A DNA stretch of 64,000 bases, taken from contig JAAVTG010000584.1 of NCBI GenBank assembly GCA_011947345.1, forward strand, positions 124,001-188,000, in the 5' to 3' direction. The translations under genes and the position numbers were made by a program. Positions 1 through 10,453 of this stretch are shown piece after piece (positions within the stretch are counted from its first letter, which is position 1; every line of letters starts with the position of its first letter). The notes under the pieces were generated by a model. The model worked only from the letters and a program-made list of their open reading frames with translations, was not told the origin of the DNA and did no database searches. Source of the stretch: Phytophthora quininea (lineage: Eukaryota; Oomycota; Peronosporomycetes; Peronosporales; Peronosporaceae).

Positions 1-1
1 T

Positions 2-1039
2 GAACCAAACCAGACGTCGAAAGCAGACAGTGAAGCAATTCTTGACGACGATGCGATGACTAAATGGCGTGAAGAACAGCGCCAAGCCCAGCAAGGAAGT
101 TTACAGAAGAGCTCTTCAACTTTGCCCATGAATACGCAAGTGACTAAGTCGCCGGATTCGGGTGCGTCTGAGGATCTGGATATGCTCAAGCGCGTCCCAG
201 ACCTTGCGGACGGTAGTCTCCCGCAGCTGTTGGCGTGGATTGCACTTGCCGAGGCACAAGAACTCGTGGTGCTGCGTGGGGTTACTCGCGAGACTGTTGA
301 CTTCTCCCTCATGGCCAAATTGTCGATGGATCTATCGACGAGATACAAAGGTATGCCTGGATTCCTTGTTGTCTCCAGTTGTGGTGCTAATTCTCTTAAC
401 GGTCTTTAGAATGCCACGCTTTCGCTACTCGAAGGTTGCCGATCCCAACCTCAGGCATTGCTGAGCGCATCCAGCTCTATTGTGCCTTCAAGGGACCCTA
501 TTATCAAGCGATCTCGACGTATTTCCAAGGCGCTTCGTGTATGCTGACAGAAAATGCTCAAAATTGCGCCCAGGCCGTAGCAGATTTCAAGAAAGCCTCC
601 TCGCTGTTTGAGAAAGTTATTCCACTTGAAAAAGCGTACGAGGCGAAGCTGGCGGCGAGCAAAGACGAGAGAGAACGTGCGTCCTTGTTGACGTCCGTAT
701 TTCTTCGATCGCAACAAATTATTGCCAGGGATTTGGACATTGCTACCCATCGCAATGACAGCGTCTACTACGAGCCGGTAAGCGAAATTCACTTACGGCG
801 TTCTGTCTGCTTGAAAATTGATTGGTGGTGGTGTACCGTAGATCCCCGAGCCTGAAGCTGCATGTGGCTCTCTCAGTCTAGTGAAAGCGACGGTTTTCCC
901 ATTAGTCCCTGTCAATGATTTGTGGTGGGATGAAAAAGTGGCCAACTGCTTAAAACCGACTGCCCCAGTAGCGATGGATACTCAGGAGAAAAGCGGTCAA
1001 CCGCGTAAAGGATGCTGCTCCAGCTGTATCATATCGTAG
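2..1039 (+). CDS. BROX: BRO1-domain protein with C-terminal CaaX box (BROX-like), 5' partial
   Basis: The gene is open from the first bases of the window, so its start and N-terminal half lie upstream. I see three exons: about 2-350, 410-777 and 842-1039, joined by two GT-AG introns (351-409, 59 nt; 778-841, 64 nt); both joins keep frame. The middle exon carries the helical BRO1-type stretch (YYQAISTYFQGAS, later ERASLL...DLDIATHRNDSVYYEPIP). In ALIX/Bro1 proteins this N-D-x-x-Y-Y/H-x-x-V/I-P segment is characteristic and the BRO1 domain binds ESCRT-III CHMP4. The protein ends about 55 residues later in GCCSSCIIS. CIIS fits a CaaX prenylation box and CC just before it could be palmitoylated. 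BROX in animals is a BRO1 domain plus a CaaX end with no V domain, which is the same layout. A role in ESCRT-linked membrane or nuclear-envelope work is inferred from the family. Confidence 0.75.
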
Positions 1040-1172
1040 TCGAGCAGCAACAGTAAATCGCCACGATGAACAAGGGATCTGCAATGAGTCTACAATCTAC
1101 ATGAAGAAGATAAACTTCAACTTTACGTCACAACACGACTCGACTCGATCACCACCACCTCGACAATGATGT

Positions 1173-1828
1173 TTACCCGCGAAGAAACCGCGCGCCGCCT
1201 TGCACCAACGCTGCCGCCTTCTGCGCCGCACTGGTCACGCTGCCGTCCATCGCGTACGTCAAGTGCGCCATCGTGTTGAAGCCGTTGCCGCACACCGGAT
1301 CGCCCGTGTTGCAGAACTCGACGGCCTTGGAGCCGTACGTCGAGCTTGAGCTCTGGATGGTCTGGCCCATGAGCTTGAGCGGGTTGCCGAACGTCACGAT
1401 GGCCTTGATGCGCGACGCCAACGACTCCGGAATGCTCTGACCGACGCCGAGCATCGTCTTGATGCCGATCGCGATGTCCGTGACGCTGGCGCCCTGAGAG
1501 TAGCCGCCTAGCACGAACACGGTGTTCGGACACTCTTGGGCGACCGACACGACGTGGTTGGCCATGTCGGTGGCGCCCGGTCCGGCGCTCGTTTGGTCCA
1601 TGGAGGCCAAGTAGTCTACAGCGTAGGACGAGACGCTCATGCCAGCCAGATTGATGTGATACCGCTCACGAGCGGTTGGCCGCAGATTCCGAGTCCTGCC
1701 ATTTCACCACTGCCGCGGGCGAACACGACGTGGACATCGGAGCACTCCGCGTTGGTAGAGCTGATGAAGGTCGCCAGGAGAAGCAGGACAGGTCCGAAGA
1801 CTGAAGGGATGGAGACACCGAACTTCAT
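1173..1828 (-). pseudogene. Secreted cutinase, copy 1, frame-shifted
   Basis: Serine-esterase cutinase (hydrolyses ester bonds of plant cutin outside the cell). The start at 1828 gives a hydrophobic signal peptide (MKFGVSIPSVFGPVLLLLATF) ending ...TNA|ECSDV, as in copy 2. The catalytic GYSQG, DPVC Asp and MAHLTY His are all present, but in a different frame from the signal peptide. Around 1653 the sequence reads cacatcaatctgg where copy 2 reads cacatccaatctgg, i.e. one C is missing, which diverts translation after about 60 residues (...SGITSIWLA). Downstream of the break the frame is open to the TAA at 1173. Either a recent pseudogene or a one-base sequencing error; the downstream frame shows no other damage, which favours error or very recent loss. 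It is divergent from copy 2 with 1.6 kb between the starts. Confidence 0.85.
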
Positions 1829-1909
1829 GGCTGTGGAGGTCGATCGAGTTGGGGAAGCGATCGCTGCGGCGGCTTGAGCTCGGTGCAGGAAATCGCGGAA
1901 TGAGTTCAC

Positions 1910-3342
1910 CGGTAGGCAGCACCGCGTTGATCTTCCGGACAGACCCGAGTTTTATGGCCGTGACGAAAACCTGCCATTGCTGCCCGTGCCGATATCGACA
2001 GTCTACCACCGCCCTCTGCTTCTTGTAGTCCTCTTGATCCATGGACCCAGAGGGCAGCAACAGCTTGAAGACAACACGAGCCTGTTGGCCGAACCCCGGT
2101 CATGCAAGGCGTTGACCGAATTTGCCATCTTATCGGCCTGCTGGCGGGCCTGAAATCGATGCGTCGACGGACGGACTTGCTTTCCATCTGAACGTCAAGG
2201 CCTGTCATGGTGCCAACCGTGAGGCGCGACAGACGGAATCGCTCGTTCTCACGCTCGGACAGCGGGAGGTGAGCACTGCTGACTCAGTCAAACGGAAATG
2301 GCACGCGTCAAAAGAGCTACCCCCCACGAATTTGCCAATTCGTAAAAGCGCTCTTCACGACGGTCGGACAGAGCAGGAGAAAGTCGGAGCGCCCCGCTCT
2401 CCTGCCAGGAAACTTGAGAAGCGTTGGCGTCGTGCTTGAGGCGATCTCTCTCTCTAGAGCTTCGAGCAGCAGCTTGGCTTCCACATGGGGTGCTTGGCTC
2501 AGCGCGGCCCACATGCTCCGCTGACGGGACTCTCCATCCGATACGTCACCACATCGTGCACGCACACATCTGCTGGCACCAGGTGCTTGCATCTTGATGA
2601 CGGCCGCTGCTGCTGTTGCTCAGTTCATGAGAGCAATGGCCGATTTAACGGATCTGCAGCGACGGCAACGACTTGGTGGCCGAAGTGCCAGACACCAGAG
2701 CACCCGATCTTGAAATCGACACGCATAAAAAGTAATCTTTAGCTGGAAGTTCTTTCGCCAAAACAACCCCCAACTCCCCGCGGCCTGCAGCAGTGCTCCT
2801 ATGACAGCGACGACCGGCGATACTTTGGCAGAGTGGTGCAGACAAAAACATTGACGACTTGGTAATGACACCGAGTCAAGGCTTGCCGTCTACCGGAAAA
2901 CAGCTCTCGATTTGGTCAGCCATCGATTATCGACTCGACGTACGCCGTAGCAGCGACTTGCACGCACAGTCGGTTCGTGGCACTTCAACGTCCAGCGAGG
3001 ACCATGACTTGCCTCCGAATACTTCGCGACGGCAGGCGTGACTATCTTATCCGTCTGTCCCCACGTGTCAAAGCCTCGCGATCGAAAAGCGTTTACGAAG
3101 CGAAATGAGCCGATGTCGCGGCGGGTGGAGAGAAGCACCGGTGCAAGTTGGCTGGCGATCTGGGGCCGTAGCTGCGCGACTCACGACGTTCAGCCCCTCA
3201 GCAGGAACATTACGATTAGCAAGCTGTTGGGCGCGCGGAAGCCATGAAATGCACCACTACGGCCCCACGGCCGTCGACGATCTTTTGGCTCTGGTGTGGC
3301 CGACCAGCGGAACTCGAGCGTTAAAACTTGTCGACAACAACT
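1910..3342. other. Intergenic region between divergent cutinases
   Basis: About 1.4 kb with no ORF that looks coding on either strand (short overlapping shadow frames only). The sequences immediately upstream of the two cutinase starts are unrelated, so the duplicated block does not include promoters. Holds the promoters of both genes; no repeat or RNA gene recognised. Confidence 0.4.
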
Positions 3343-3356
3343 TCATTCTGCTTTTT
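3343..3356 (+). promoter_or_regulatory. Oomycete-type initiator upstream of cutinase copy 2
   Basis: TCATTCTGCTTTTT lies about 50 bases before the cutinase ATG and fits the oomycete initiator consensus (GCTCATTYYNCAWTTT) at nearly every position. The distance matches the short 5' UTRs usual in these organisms. Copy 1 has no equally good match in its own, unrelated upstream sequence. Confidence 0.5.
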
Positions 3357-3406
3357 CACTCGCCCAGACACCTCACTCCACCCCACCCAAGCCACGCCGA
3401 TCAACC

Positions 3407-4063
3407 ATGAAGTTCTCAGCCCCCACCTCCACGGTCGTTGGCTCCATGCTGCTGCTTCTTGCAAGCCCCACCAACCTCGTCAACGCGGAGTGCTCCGATG
3501 TCCACGTCGTGTTCGCCCGCGGCAGTGGTGAAATGGCAGGACTCGGAATCTGCGGCCAACCGCTCGTGAGCGGTATCACATCCAATCTGGCTGGCATGAG
3601 CGTCTCGTCCTACGCTGTAGACTACTTGGCCTCCATGGACCAAACGAGCGCCGGACCGGGCGCCACCGACATGGCCAACCACGTCGTGTCGGTCGCCCAA
3701 GAGTGTCCGAACACCGTGTTCGTGCTAGGCGGCTACTCTCAGGGCGCCAGCGTCACGGACATCGCGATCGGCATCAAGACGATGCTCGGCGTCGGTCAGA
3801 GCATTCCGGAGTCGTTGGCGTCGCGCATCAAGGCCATCGTGACGTTCGGCAACCCGCTCAAGCTCATGGGCCAGACCATCCAGAGCTCAAGCTCGACGTA
3901 CGGCTCCAAGGCCATCGAGTTCTGCAACACGGGCGATCCGGTGTGCGGCAACGGCTTCAACACGATGGCGCACCTGACGTACGCGATGGACGGCAGTGTG
4001 ACCACCGCGGCGCAGAAGGCTGCAGCCTTGGTCAAGGGAAGTTCGCGGGCGCTGCGGGCTTGA
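3407..4063 (+). CDS. Secreted cutinase, copy 2, intact
   Basis: 218-residue cutinase of the usual small size for the family. The start at 3407 is chosen because it opens a clean signal peptide (MKFSAPTSTVVGSMLLLLAS...VNA|ECSD); the longer in-frame extension upstream has no such feature and would run through the initiator. Catalytic triad as seen: Ser111 in GGYSQG, Asp177 in GDPVC and His189 in MAHLT. Cysteines in ECSD, ICGQ, QECPN, FCNT and VCGN can supply the family disulfides. Expected to be secreted to attack host cuticle polyester (family knowledge). The mature part is almost base-for-base identical to copy 1, while the signal peptide and C-terminus differ. No intron seen. Confidence 0.92.
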   Translation: MKFSAPTSTVVGSMLLLLASPTNLVNAECSDVHVVFARGSGEMAGLGICGQPLVSGITSNLAGMSVSSYAVDYLASMDQTSAGPGATDMANHVVSVAQECPNTVFVLGGYSQGASVTDIAIGIKTMLGVGQSIPESLASRIKAIVTFGNPLKLMGQTIQSSSSTYGSKAIEFCNTGDPVCGNGFNTMAHLTYAMDGSVTTAAQKAAALVKGSSRALRA

Positions 4064-6524
4064 ACCCGATGGAGTAGCTCGGTGCTGTATGTAGATTTTG
4101 TTGCAAACAAATGAATTGTCGTTGTCCTTTCATGACGCTGCTTCCTTGGATGCTACAGCCGAGCAATATCCACCGACAACAAGAATGCAAGGACCACCAG
4201 TCAATCGTCGCACAGGGCAACACCAAAACTGGTCTCCATTCGTTCGCGCCCACTCTGGATGCGCGACAATCGTCAATCAAGTTGCCTGCAATCAAGCATC
4301 GTAGCTAGCTCACTTCGGTCTGAATTTCTTGAGTGTCTCGACAAGCATTTGTAGGCTCCGCTGCTGCTGCTCGCTCGTCGCGCATTAAGTCGACGACCAG
4401 AGCGAGAGCGATTCGTCCCAGGGGGCCAAGTGTATCACGGGAAAGCTGACCGCCGCCGCGTCAACTTGGTCAGCAGTGTCCACCCGGTTTTCTGCTCCTG
4501 ACGCCAGCAGCTCTGGTGTCGAGTCGACAAAAAGTTATATCGCGTGCCTGTGGGTCATGCAGGCAGCAAAGCCCAGCCCAGCCTGGCCGCAGCAACGTGC
4601 ATCCAGCAAGGGTTTCGATTGCGAGGGCTTGCAAGAAGGCAACCACAGCAAAGAGACCAAGGGCGGCGGGCGTCGGCCGCCATCTTGGGCGCCATCTTGG
4701 GCGCCATCTTGGAGCTCCGCACACCACCTGCTCATCCTCCTCCCCGTCTAGCGAAATTTGATTCGTCGACCCCCGAAATACTTGCCATTTGTATGTTGCG
4801 TTCTGTTTGGCCGCGCCCGTCGGTCATAGCCGGGGCCTGCAGATCGCGTGAAGCGTCTCCATCCGATCGCGATACCTTGCTGCTGGTCAAAGCGGGCCGG
4901 CACACAAGTTGCCTTTTTCGGCGTCTTGCACGCTCCAGCGGAAGCCTCTGCGGACGAGACAACTCCGCAGCACTGCCGCTGTTGGTGCTGTTGCTGCTGC
5001 AAACCCGGCGTCGACCTGGCTCTACCAGCGCGAGTGCTCTGGCGTCGGTGCCTCGGGCGCGTGATCAACAAGCGAGTGCGGGCGCGGATAAACGAGCCCG
5101 CGTTGAAGCGATCACTTCCGCAGTCTAATCAGCATCCTGGTCTAAACAGCGAGAGCTTCTGCTCCTGCCCCCGGCGCAAGTCTCGGCAGGGGTCTCCGGT
5201 GCGCGCAGTGTCGCCACCTGCCCTATGGCAAGTCGCTCGTGGCGCAGGAAGAAGTTTGAATCGGGAACATGTCGCCATTGGCAAGGCTGTCGCGCACGAG
5301 CGCTGCTCTGCTGTCTATCCAGAAGTGCATCTCTCGGCTAGCTAGCTAGCTTAGCTGGCTGGCTGGTTCGTCTTCTATAGCATTGCCGTCAATCTGCTGC
5401 TAAAGGTGTTTTTCACTCTACCCGGAGCCATCGTTGCGGGGCGATTGAAGCCGCTCGGAGCTGCGGAGACCTTGGTGGTCGGTACCTCGGAGCCCCGGGC
5501 CAAAGTGCTGGTGGCGAAGCGCTCGGGGACACGTCACGTATCCCAAGGTACCTCGGCCATTTGACATCGGAGCCGATCTTGCCTGCAGCGCTGGGCTCTG
5601 CTGTCGGCGACGACGTTGAGCATGCCGTGTGGCGCGGGAAACTCGGTCGCGCCCTCCGTCCAGCAGCAATACCTTCGGCTCGAGCCTTCTGGGCAGCGCT
5701 AGTCGCGGCGGCAGCTCGCGAGCTCCGGCCACACCTTGAAGCTTGCAGTCGACGGGCGGCGTTAGCTCGCGCGGCAATCGCCGAGCTGTGACCGCTTTCG
5801 CCAGCTGGCGCCTGATACGTGCCGCGCCAGAGCGCTGCAACGCGCCAGCGTAAATTACCAGGCTAGCGAGCTGCTGGCGAGGCTGTTTGTCGACTTCGAT
5901 GCAAGTTCATGCGTGTACTATTGGCCTCGGTCGCCGTTGAGAGGGTCATCGTTCCGACTGGCGGGAACGAGTGGTCTTTCGTTCGGTAGAATGGAGAGGG
6001 TCCGATGCGGTGCTGGTGACCGACCGGCCATGCGGGCCCCCGTCACGACGGGGTCCGATAAGTGACTGAGGGTGTGCGGAGCCCACGGGGCGTACGGTAG
6101 GAAGACTCGCGCCGACCGATGACTCTAAAAGGTTTGGTTGGACGATGACCGTTGCAGCCATCGCCGGTGGCGTCCGCATCGACGGCGAGCGCTACTGCTA
6201 AACGAACAACACAGGGTGGTGAATCTGTTTACCGCGACGCCAAGCAAACTGCTGTAGTTCGGCAGTACGACGGTGGTTGTTTTGGCAGGTGTCCCTCACA
6301 CAGGAAGCAATTGATACGAACGACGGCTATGGCAGCCCGACGACGATGAAGGCAAGCGCGACCTTCGATCGAGCGCGGCCCCGGTCTCGACAATAAATTA
6401 CGCGCGTCCGCGAAAGATTTCCGGGCAATCCTGTGGACATACAGTTTTTGGAGAGGAGCATGCGATGCAAAGAACCGTGCTTGGCGCAGTGCAAGGCACG
6501 GGCGGCGTTGGTGGATGAGGGGCA
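4064..6524. other. Long intergenic region with simple repeats
   Basis: About 2.4 kb between cutinase copy 2 and the SAM/Myb-like gene. Frames of up to about 190 residues exist here but have biased, low-complexity composition (R/S/A rich) and no recognisable domain, so I do not call genes. It contains a 12-base tandem repeat (4679-4712) and a short tagc/tggc run near 5337-5365. It may hold the promoter and 5' UTR of the gene at 6525. Confidence 0.35.
4679..4712. repeat. 12-bp tandem repeat, nearly 3 copies
   Basis: The unit gccatcttgggc occurs at 4679-4690 and 4691-4702, followed by a 10-base partial copy. No gene overlaps it. Confidence 0.8.
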
Positions 6525-8327
6525 ATGCAATCGGGGACTGGCGCGCCACAATTGGTTTCGCCTCGAGCCGTGCAGTCTTCGCCCGCGGACGAGCGTCTTC
6601 GCCAGAGCTCCAGCAGGATCGCCATGCAGCCCTCCAACAGCAGCAGCAGCAACGGTGGCTCGCAGAACGACCCGGTCGTCGCCGTCGACTCGACGCCGGC
6701 GAACCCCGAGTCGAGCCTCTCCGCCGGCCCGACCGGCGCCTGGCCCGAGCTCAAGCAGCTCAGCGCCGCCGTGACCGTCACCCCGCTGGACAGCGCGGCG
6801 CAGCTCCGCAACAACCGCAAGCGCCAGCGCCCGTCCGAGACGAGCTCGCCGGCCGCCGCCAACTCGTTGACGTCGTTCCCGACGCCCGGCGACCTCAAGC
6901 TCGACTTCGCCGGCTTCGAAGTGGGCGCTAACGCCTCGACCGGAGTCAGCGCAGCGCCGCTGTCCATGAGCTCGGCGGCGTCGGCGTCCATGCCCTTCCC
7001 GGTCACGTCGAGCTCCATGAGCTACAGCGATAGTTACAGCACCGCCACTAACGACGATGTCCTGACCTTCCTCAAGTCGCTGCAGCTGACCCAGGACGCC
7101 ACGGCGCTGTCCCTCGCCACGCAACGCCTGGCTCAGGACGGCTTCGACTCGGTCGTGGCGCTGGCCTTCGCCGCCGTGAGTGAGATCCAGCGGGCGGGCA
7201 TTGCCGACGCTCAGCTCGTGTGGCAGCAGGCGCGTCGCGATTTCGCGGCCCGCCAGTTCCAGAGCCCCGGCGTGCTCTCGCCCAGCTACACGATCTCCCG
7301 GTGGCTGCAGCTGTGCCAGATCCCCAAGTCCAGCGCCTTCGAGTACGCCGAGTATCTGTGCCGACTGGGCTATTCGGCCGTGCGCGACTTGGAGTACATC
7401 GCGCATGACCAGCGCGCACTCGCCGTCTTCAAGCTCGGCCACAGCCGCCTCCTGGTGCACTGCGTCACGGCGGCGGTCAGCCAGCAGCAGCAGCTGCAGG
7501 TGGCCAACTACCCGTACGCCCAGGGAGGGCCCAATGTGTACGCTGCGGGCTCATCCAGTGCGTTTCTGCAGCCGCTGGACATCCAACGCGAGAACGAGTT
7601 CGATGTGCAGGCCTACGACAGCTTATTGGAGGCTCTGATCGAGCCCACTGACGCTGAGAGGATGCAACAGCAGCAGCGATACTCGACGGGTGCGTTGACG
7701 CTCGGTCGGGATAACACGCTGGGTGGCGTGGACGCCTTCGGCAGCCGCCTGAGCTTTGGTGGCATGACGGCGATGACGTCTCCTGTAGCGTCCAACATTC
7801 TGCTTCGTTTGCTGCCGCAGGAGCACCTGCAGCTGCTGTACGAGGCGGTCAACCTGCCGCGACCCAACCCGTGCCGTCGCGGCAAGAAGATTTATTGGTC
7901 GGTGCTCGCCACTGGCGGTATGAAGGACGAACGCTTTGCCCGCTTGACGCAGTTCACGGCTGCCGAGTTGCAAAATGCGTACCTGCGCCAGTTCGAGCTG
8001 CCGGCCACCAACCCTGTCAAGATGGACGCCTGGAGCGACGAGAATATCCGTCAACTCGAACACGCTGTCAAGGACCCACGCTGCCGTCACCTGTCCAAGG
8101 TGTGCTGGGAGATGTTGGCCACGGGCCGCACGGGCGTGGAGGAGTATGCTCCGCTGTCCAAGTTCACTGCGTCTCAGCTGCGCTCGAGGTTCCGCTCTCT
8201 GTTCGGCGATAAGCGCCCGCAGAAGCTGCGCCAAAAGAAACAAATGCTCAAGCTGCAGCAGCAACAACAACAGCAGCAGCAACAGCAACAGGGTAGCGAC
8301 GCGCTCAAGAATGAGCGATCGGTTTAA
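6525..8327 (+). CDS. SAM-like / Myb-SANT-like polyglutamine protein, probably nuclear
   Basis: A 600-residue uninterrupted frame. The N-terminal 180 residues are Ser/Ala/Pro-rich and disordered, with a basic RKRQRPS patch that could be a nuclear signal. Two helical segments follow: DVLTFLKSLQLTQDA...IQRAGI (about 184-234) and TISRWLQLCQIPKSSA...KLGHSRLLVHCV (about 254-315), resembling SAM or death-fold repeats. Near the C-terminus are two related units of about 60 residues (roughly 430-490 and 497-557), each with a tryptophan-spaced helix (KKIYWSVLATGG and SKVCWEMLATGR) followed by a helix ending in LRxxF; they look like divergent Myb/SANT repeats. A Q12 tract (about 576-587) precedes the end. 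ATGs at 6525 and 6624 both have acceptable context. The family is not one I can name; DNA binding is an inference from the repeats. Confidence 0.75.
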   Translation: MQSGTGAPQLVSPRAVQSSPADERLRQSSSRIAMQPSNSSSSNGGSQNDPVVAVDSTPANPESSLSAGPTGAWPELKQLSAAVTVTPLDSAAQLRNNRKRQRPSETSSPAAANSLTSFPTPGDLKLDFAGFEVGANASTGVSAAPLSMSSAASASMPFPVTSSSMSYSDSYSTATNDDVLTFLKSLQLTQDATALSLATQRLAQDGFDSVVALAFAAVSEIQRAGIADAQLVWQQARRDFAARQFQSPGVLSPSYTISRWLQLCQIPKSSAFEYAEYLCRLGYSAVRDLEYIAHDQRALAVFKLGHSRLLVHCVTAAVSQQQQLQVANYPYAQGGPNVYAAGSSSAFLQPLDIQRENEFDVQAYDSLLEALIEPTDAERMQQQQRYSTGALTLGRDNTLGGVDAFGSRLSFGGMTAMTSPVASNILLRLLPQEHLQLLYEAVNLPRPNPCRRGKKIYWSVLATGGMKDERFARLTQFTAAELQNAYLRQFELPATNPVKMDAWSDENIRQLEHAVKDPRCRHLSKVCWEMLATGRTGVEEYAPLSKFTASQLRSRFRSLFGDKRPQKLRQKKQMLKLQQQQQQQQQQQQGSDALKNERSV

Positions 8328-8539
8328 AGTGAGTGTGGAGGAAAATGCTGTAGTCAAATATAACGTGCATTTTGTGTTCATGCTGCGCAAGCAGATCGCG
8401 TTGCAGTCGCGTGCTGGACCGTGCTGTCCTGGGGTTGAGGCGGGGAGCACTCTCATGGGCAGACTCTTGGGATCAAGCTCAGGTGTGGTGGTGACTTGAC
8501 TGCATTAGATAAGTTGGGAATAAAATATGTTGTATGTGT

Positions 8540-9250
8540 CTAGTGCGCCTCCTGGTTGTTGTCGCGGCTCACGGGCAGAAAATGAGGCGTGACGGCGGTG
8601 CCCTTGCCGCCGTTGTCCTTGGGGCGCTCCACTTTGGCCAACGCCACCTTGTCCTTGACACAGTCGGTCGGATCCGCGCCGATTTCAGGCTTGGCCGAGT
8701 TGGCGATGGTCGAAGACATGGTGAGAGACAGCGATCGCCGCAGCGAGTTGGCATTGCGGCGCAACACTGACAACGGGTGCTTTGCTGACACGAACGACAG
8801 CGAGTGGCCCGCCGTGGTGGGCTTGTCGCCAAAGTACTTGATGATGAGCTGCTCTAGCTGCAGTCGGGTCTCGCTGGCCGGGGACTCCTTCTCGGGCGAC
8901 GCCTGCGGGTCGCGCCAGTAGTAGCGCTGCCACGAAAACAGCGCCTTGCCCCATTCCTGGCGGTCCTCTCCGTTCGCGGCACTAAATTCCATGCGCATGG
9001 CGTTTCCGAGCGTGTAGGATCGGTCCTTGACGAACACCTTGCGGGTCTCGAGGAAGAAGCTGTGGGGCATGCCGTCCGCGCGCTTCTGGGCCTTGACGGC
9101 GATCTTGCACCCGGACAGACGCACCTCGCTCAGGCACTTGCTGCAGTCGGCGCCCGCGAACTGCCGAAGGAAGCCGTCCTCGAGCGAGAAGTACCGCACC
9201 AAAGGTCGGCCGCGCTTCTCGTGCAGGATGAGAAAGCCCTGGCGAGTCAT
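8540..9250 (-). CDS. PH-domain protein
   Basis: 236 residues from the ATG at 9250, chosen because the PH fold starts immediately (MTRQGFLILHEKRGRP); the upstream in-frame ATG adds only 11 residues. The PH-like domain spans about 1-115: strands QGFLILHE, RPLVRYFSLEDGFLRQFAG, VRLSGCKIAV, SFFLETRKVF, then MRMEFSAANGEDRQEWGKALFSWQRYYW, the C-terminal helix with its usual conserved Trp. The remainder is Ser-rich and probably disordered (RRNANSLRRSLSLTMSS). PH domains bind phosphoinositides or proteins, so peripheral membrane recruitment is likely; the partner is unknown. Convergent with the gene ending at 8327. Confidence 0.75.
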   Translation of the reverse strand: MTRQGFLILHEKRGRPLVRYFSLEDGFLRQFAGADCSKCLSEVRLSGCKIAVKAQKRADGMPHSFFLETRKVFVKDRSYTLGNAMRMEFSAANGEDRQEWGKALFSWQRYYWRDPQASPEKESPASETRLQLEQLIIKYFGDKPTTAGHSLSFVSAKHPLSVLRRNANSLRRSLSLTMSSTIANSAKPEIGADPTDCVKDKVALAKVERPKDNGGKGTAVTPHFLPVSRDNNQEAH

Positions 9251-9726
9251 GGTCGGCAAGAACGATCGAGCTGCAGCGGACAAGGCGAGTTGGCGAGTGA
9301 CTAGCGTCGAGCGTCGAGGTCGTCGGCAACGGGAGTTCGGGTGCGACGGCGTCCAAGACCGTTGCGCTGGACTTGTCTAGCCCAAGCTACCAAAACGCCC
9401 GACAAGCTAAAATGGCAAAGTGAGCGCCGCTGGGTCCCATGGGCAGCAGTTCAAGACTTGGTGGCATGCAGATAGGGCTGGATACTCGGCGATAGTGTAG
9501 GAGAGTGCGATGCCGCAGCGGCTGGAGCGCCTTCGCGTGGACAGCAAGGGCACGACGCCACGAAGGTGACTCGCCAGCCGCACGTTCGGAAAGCGGATGG
9601 TCTAGTAACTCGGTCGCTGTATTGACTTGCTCGGATAAATACACTTGGGGTAGCTGAACAGCACGCCACCGACAGCCGCCCAGGTCTGGCCTGGGCAAGC
9701 CTGCACCCCAGAAGCTCCGATGGCGG

Positions 9727-10020
9727 CTACTGGAGATACGTTTGCTGCAGCACCACAAAGTAGACGAAGCAGCACACCAGCAGCGTCATGCTCACGGCCA
9801 GGAACTTGGACAGCAAGCACTCGCGGCCGTCGTCGCGCTCACCCTCGGCGTCGGCTTGGCCTTCATTGTCGTCCTCGTCGAGCAGACTGAACCGGAGCAG
9901 GCTCTTGGGGCGCGTAGCAAGCAGCAGTTGGCCGCTCGTCAGCGGCCTGAACGCGGGCGTTGCAGGCTGATCGGCGTCGTCGATCTCGACGGCGCAGACC
10001 GTGAGAGGAGGCTCGGCCAT
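9727..10020 (-). CDS. Small tail-anchored membrane protein
   Basis: 97 residues with a soluble N-terminal part, an acidic linker (LLDEDDNEGQADAEGERDD) and one strongly hydrophobic segment near the C-terminus (FLAVSMTLLVCCFVYFVVL, about 73-91), followed by only six residues. That topology suggests a tail-anchored protein facing the cytosol. No homologous family recognised. The ATG at 10020 is in good context (gccATGG). It lies upstream of the PH gene on the same strand, 477 bases from that gene's start. Short, so some doubt remains that it is real; codon use looks like its neighbours. Confidence 0.55.
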   Translation of the reverse strand: MAEPPLTVCAVEIDDADQPATPAFRPLTSGQLLLATRPKSLLRFSLLDEDDNEGQADAEGERDDGRECLLSKFLAVSMTLLVCCFVYFVVLQQTYLQ

Positions 10021-10453
10021 GGGCGCTCTCGGCAGTCGTCAAGTGACGTGACTGCAATGCCTTGCTTCTGAGCATGTTTCAACGGCCGCCGAAACGGCCG
10101 CGGACTTGGCGACCTGGTCTGGCCGTGGAGTCGGACAGGATTGCAGCGTCTTACCTGCCTGCCGTCTCGGTGCAGTGGAGGTAGGCTGAGCGCCGGCAAA
10201 ACAACGGTCGTGCTTGACTTGAAAGCGCAACGTGAAGTTTATCTTGTTGGCGCAGAACCGTGATACAGCCGCCGCCATCGTCCGCCAGCATGTACACATA
10301 CACTCATATCGCACGAGCGTCGAGGGCCAAGCGCTTGCTTCCAGATAGGGTGTGAAAGAAACATGTAGATATATTTTGGTTCACATCTACACTTGTCGGT
10401 GCACACGTTGGTTTACAGTAGGTTGCAGCATGTGTCAATCCTGCTACAATTTA

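Noticed and set aside
6327..7460. 377-residue minus-strand frame opposite the SAM/Myb-like gene
   Set aside because: Composition is Arg/Gly/Ala shadow of a GC-rich coding strand; the plus frame has recognisable helices and polyQ.
7623..8456. 277-residue minus frame with poly-Leu
   Set aside because: The poly-Leu is the antisense of the CAG/polyQ tract; shadow of the plus-strand gene.
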